Part shown: positions 61,879 through 64,000 of the stretch, piece by piece
How the letters are laid out: each line of letters opens with the position of its first letter
How positions within the stretch are numbered: the stretch's first letter is position 1
Assembly (NCBI RefSeq): GCF_004353915.1
Contig: NZ_SMRP01000012.1
Coordinates: 180,279-244,278 of the forward strand
DNA from: Paraburkholderia silviterrae
Lineage (GTDB): Bacteria > Pseudomonadota > Gammaproteobacteria > Burkholderiales > Burkholderiaceae
Length of the DNA: 64,000 bases
Direction of reading: 5' to 3'
Notes under the pieces: model-generated
Told to the model about the DNA's origin: nothing
Database searches by the model: none
What the model saw: only the letters and a program-made list of their open reading frames with translations
Made by a program: the position numbers and the translations under genes

Positions 61879-61914
61879 GGCGGCAGTCAAGCGCCGGATC
61901 GATTGACTGCCGCC
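61879..61914 (+). terminator. Hairpin after the sulfatase gene
   Basis: Perfect 12-bp stem GGCGGCAGTCAA / TTGACTGCCGCC with a 12-base loop, 25 bases after the stop and 75 before the porin start. No T-tract. Confidence 0.55.
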
Positions 61915-61988
61915 GGCAGCACCGAAGACAGGAGATGAATTAGCGCAGTAGTCCGGCAGGAAATTCAAAAAAATATTTAGGAGACGCA

Positions 61989-63065
61989 ATGAAAAAGCTG
62001 GTGAAGTCGGTGGCACTGGGAGCGTTGGGCGCGATGGGTGTGGGCGCGATGCAGGGGGCGTGGGCGCAAAGCAGCGTCACACTGTATGGCATCGTCGATG
62101 CCGGCCTCTCGTACGTCACGAACGCCGCGAAAACCAATGGCAAGAACCGTGACGTGGCCGCGATGATGTCGGGCGGGGAGGCCGCCGACAGGTTTGGCTT
62201 CAGGGGCGTCGAAGATCTCGGAGGAGGGTTGAAGGCGGTATTCCAGTTGGAGAACGGCTTTAACCTCGCGAACGGCGGCGTTCAGCAAAACGGGCGATTG
62301 TTCGGACGGCAGGCGTTTGTCGGGCTTTCGTCGCCGTACGGCACGCTGATGCTCGGCCGGCAGCGCGTGCCGATCTACGACCTCTTTACGCCGCTCGATC
62401 CGCTCGGGTACTTCGGCTGGTCGATCGTCTCGCAGGACGCGCAGTACGCGGGCCGCGCCGACAACGCGGCCAAGTACGTTGCCGACCTCGGCCGTTTCAG
62501 GGTCGATGCGATGTACAGCACCGGGTACGACAGCACGATCGTGAACGGCGCGCAGGTGCCCGGCGAATTTCGTGTGGGCCAGGAGATCAGCGTCGGCGCT
62601 TCGTACAGTGCGGGGCCCCTTGCCGCCGCTGCCGCGTACGACCTGCGCCGCGGGACTTCCGAGGCCACCCAGAGCGCCAAGGAACAGCGCTTCGTCATTG
62701 GCGCAACCTACCAGATTGTTGCCGCGCTGAAGGCCTATGCCGGCTACAAGTGGTTCAACAGCTCGGTGCCGGCGAGTGCAGCCCGCTCGGACATGTACTA
62801 TGGCGGCCTCCAGTTGCAGTGCTCGCCCGCATTCTTCATTTCGGCCGCGACCTACTACACCGACATTAAATCGGCAGGCCAGCATCCCGTCGACTTCGGC
62901 CTCAATACCCAATACCTGCTCTCGAAGAGCACGAGCCTCTATGGCGAAGTGAACTACGTGAAGAACAACCACGGATCGAACCTCGGCGTCGCGGGGTATG
63001 GAGTCGGCGTTGTCGCGGGCGCGAACCAGACCGGTGTCGCGGTCGGCATCATCCACTTCTTCTAG
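61989..63065 (+). CDS. Outer-membrane porin, Burkholderia OmpC-like family
   Basis: 358 residues. Signal peptide MKKLVKSVALGALGAM... cut after GAWA, then QSSVTLYGIVDAGLSY. RFGFRGVEDLGGG, LFGRQAFVGLSS, and YLLSKSTSLYGEVNYVK near the end; terminal HFF. AGGAG seven bases before the ATG. It is encoded after the sulfatase and may admit sulfated or aromatic substrates. The shortest of the three porins. Confidence 0.95.
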   Translation: MKKLVKSVALGALGAMGVGAMQGAWAQSSVTLYGIVDAGLSYVTNAAKTNGKNRDVAAMMSGGEAADRFGFRGVEDLGGGLKAVFQLENGFNLANGGVQQNGRLFGRQAFVGLSSPYGTLMLGRQRVPIYDLFTPLDPLGYFGWSIVSQDAQYAGRADNAAKYVADLGRFRVDAMYSTGYDSTIVNGAQVPGEFRVGQEISVGASYSAGPLAAAAAYDLRRGTSEATQSAKEQRFVIGATYQIVAALKAYAGYKWFNSSVPASAARSDMYYGGLQLQCSPAFFISAATYYTDIKSAGQHPVDFGLNTQYLLSKSTSLYGEVNYVKNNHGSNLGVAGYGVGVVAGANQTGVAVGIIHFF

Positions 63066-63121
63066 ACGCCTTCCAGATCGGCGATAGCATCATGGGTCGG
63101 CGAGCGGCGCCGTCAGCCGGT

Positions 63122-64000
63122 TCAGATATCCAGTTCCAGCACGGGGCTCAACGAACGGGAGCAGCACGGCGTCATCTGCTCGCCGCTCGCCTTCTCCGCT
63201 TCGGAGAGGTAGACATCGCGATGATCGGGTTGCCCGGCCAGCACGCGCGTGATGCAGGTGCCGCATACGCCTTGCTCGCACGAGACTTCGACCTCGACGC
63301 CGTGTCGGCGCAAGGCGCCTGCGATGCTTTCCCCCGGGGGCACGACGCAGCGCACGCCGCTTCGCGCGGCGACCACTTCGAACAAGGCATCGCCAGCCGT
63401 TTCGCTCGCGGGCGCGGCGAAGTGCTCAACGTGGAAGTGAGACACCGGCAATCGAGCGCCGATACAGGTTTGCACCATCGACATGATGGGCGCCGGCCCG
63501 CACGCATACACGTGCGATGAAGGATCGAGGCCGTGCAGCGCGCCGGCAACGGCGCGCGCCGTGTCCTCGACGCGGGCGCCGGTGTAGACGTGCAAGGCAC
63601 CGGCCACAGACTCCAGCGGCTGGAGTCGTTCGGAAAACGCCACATGCCCGGGCGAGCGCGTGAAGTAATGGAGGCTGAAGTCGCGGCCGCCATGGAAGAG
63701 CGCCTGCGCCATGGCGAGCAAAGGCGTAATGTCAATGCCGGCCGCGAACAGGACCGCGCGCGAGGCATCGCCATGGAGTGCGAAATGATTCCTGGGTGGG
63801 CTGATCTGGAGCGTCTGCCCTTCGCGATCTTCAGCGTGGACCGCGCTCGATCCGCCCCGCGAGTCGGGCTCGCGCTTCACGCCGAGAATGTAGCGGTCGG
63901 TTTCATCGGGCGCGTTGCACAGCGAATACTGCCGCACGAAGGGCTGTGTCGCGTTAAGGACGATAGGACGACCCGATGCTTGAGGTGAAGAGGATTGCTT
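63122..64000 (-). CDS. Phthalate/vanillate dioxygenase reductase-type protein, 5' end beyond window
   Basis: The frame is open to the right edge; 292 residues are visible. Flavin motif RQYSLCNAP, NAD-binding FAAGIDITPLLAMAQ and a C-terminal plant-type 2Fe-2S domain (SCEQGVCGTCITR plus MTPCCSRS). It passes electrons from NADH through FMN and the cluster to a Rieske oxygenase, such as vanillate O-demethylase. The oxygenase gene should lie outside the window. The residues just before RQYS (KQSSSPQASGRPIVLNATQP) are not the usual family sequence, so the upstream part may be altered. A GTG at 63935-63937 would be internal. Confidence 0.85.
   Translation of the reverse strand, partial: KQSSSPQASGRPIVLNATQPFVRQYSLCNAPDETDRYILGVKREPDSRGGSSAVHAEDREGQTLQISPPRNHFALHGDASRAVLFAAGIDITPLLAMAQALFHGGRDFSLHYFTRSPGHVAFSERLQPLESVAGALHVYTGARVEDTARAVAGALHGLDPSSHVYACGPAPIMSMVQTCIGARLPVSHFHVEHFAAPASETAGDALFEVVAARSGVRCVVPPGESIAGALRRHGVEVEVSCEQGVCGTCITRVLAGQPDHRDVYLSEAEKASGEQMTPCCSRSLSPVLELDI

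Noticed and set aside
60274..62016. 580-codon open frame on the minus strand
   Set aside because: Lies opposite the sulfatase gene, whose catalytic motifs are clear; the antisense product has no recognisable fold.

Overview
The window is a high-G+C stretch from a proteobacterium, most likely Burkholderiales (Paraburkholderia, Caballeronia or Burkholderia type). The clues are three trimeric porins of the Burkholderia OmpC-like family with Sec signal peptides, heavy third-position G/C, and a density of IclR, LysR and TetR regulators with acyl-CoA and aromatic catabolic genes typical of secondary replicons in this group. I see no rRNA, tRNA, CRISPR or replication gene. It reads as accessory catabolic DNA with signs of turnover: one IS6-family insertion, one truncated and one broken gene, and two gene remnants.

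Region 1 (1-31.3 kb) is an acyl-CoA catabolic island. It holds three acyl-CoA dehydrogenases, four CaiB/BaiF-fold proteins (one an alpha-methylacyl-CoA racemase), an acyl-CoA synthetase, a thiolase, an SDR, a MaoC hydratase, two crotonases, a nitroreductase and three IclR regulators. Within it, 15.2-23.9 kb is a self-contained unit: a divergent LysR regulator, acyl-CoA dehydrogenase, EtfB, EtfA, an itaconyl/mesaconyl-CoA hydratase-like protein, an itaconate CoA-transferase-like protein, a citramalyl-CoA lyase-like protein and ETF:ubiquinone oxidoreductase. This suggests conversion of a C5 dicarboxylate (itaconate, mesaconate or methylsuccinate) to pyruvate and acetyl-CoA, with its own electron path to quinone. 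A perfect 17-bp hairpin separates it from a convergent six-gene operon (MmgE/PrpD, Zn-alcohol dehydrogenase, two aldehyde dehydrogenases, SMP-30 lactonase, unusual crotonase).

Region 2 (31.5-40.4 kb) has a LysR regulator divergent from two tandem dienelactone-hydrolase-like proteins with cysteine nucleophiles, an NmrA-like protein and an Old Yellow Enzyme relative. A GMC oxidoreductase follows, cut off by an IS6-family element without target duplication. Then come a metallo-beta-lactamase-fold protein and a porin in less G+C-rich DNA.

Region 3 (40.7-52 kb) is the most interesting. A seven-gene operon with three ATGA overlaps encodes an alpha/beta hydrolase, an aryl-acid adenylating ligase, a VOC-type dioxygenase, a salicylyl-CoA 5-hydroxylase-like flavoprotein, a hot-dog thioesterase, maleate isomerase and an MFS transporter. 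It suggests an aerobic aryl-CoA route ending in maleate and fumarate. A divergent TetR regulator, and a porin beyond it, share a TTGAGAYA...TCAA operator with the operon promoter. Remnants of a second maleate isomerase and of a zeta-class GST (maleylpyruvate or maleylacetoacetate isomerase type) flank the cluster.

Region 4 (52-64 kb) has two related LysR regulators, an amidase, an ACS-type MFS transporter, a class III aminotransferase pseudogene (one frameshift, one nonsense codon), an AAHS-type aromatic acid transporter, a sulfatase, a third porin, and the C-terminal part of a phthalate-dioxygenase-reductase-type protein running off the right edge.
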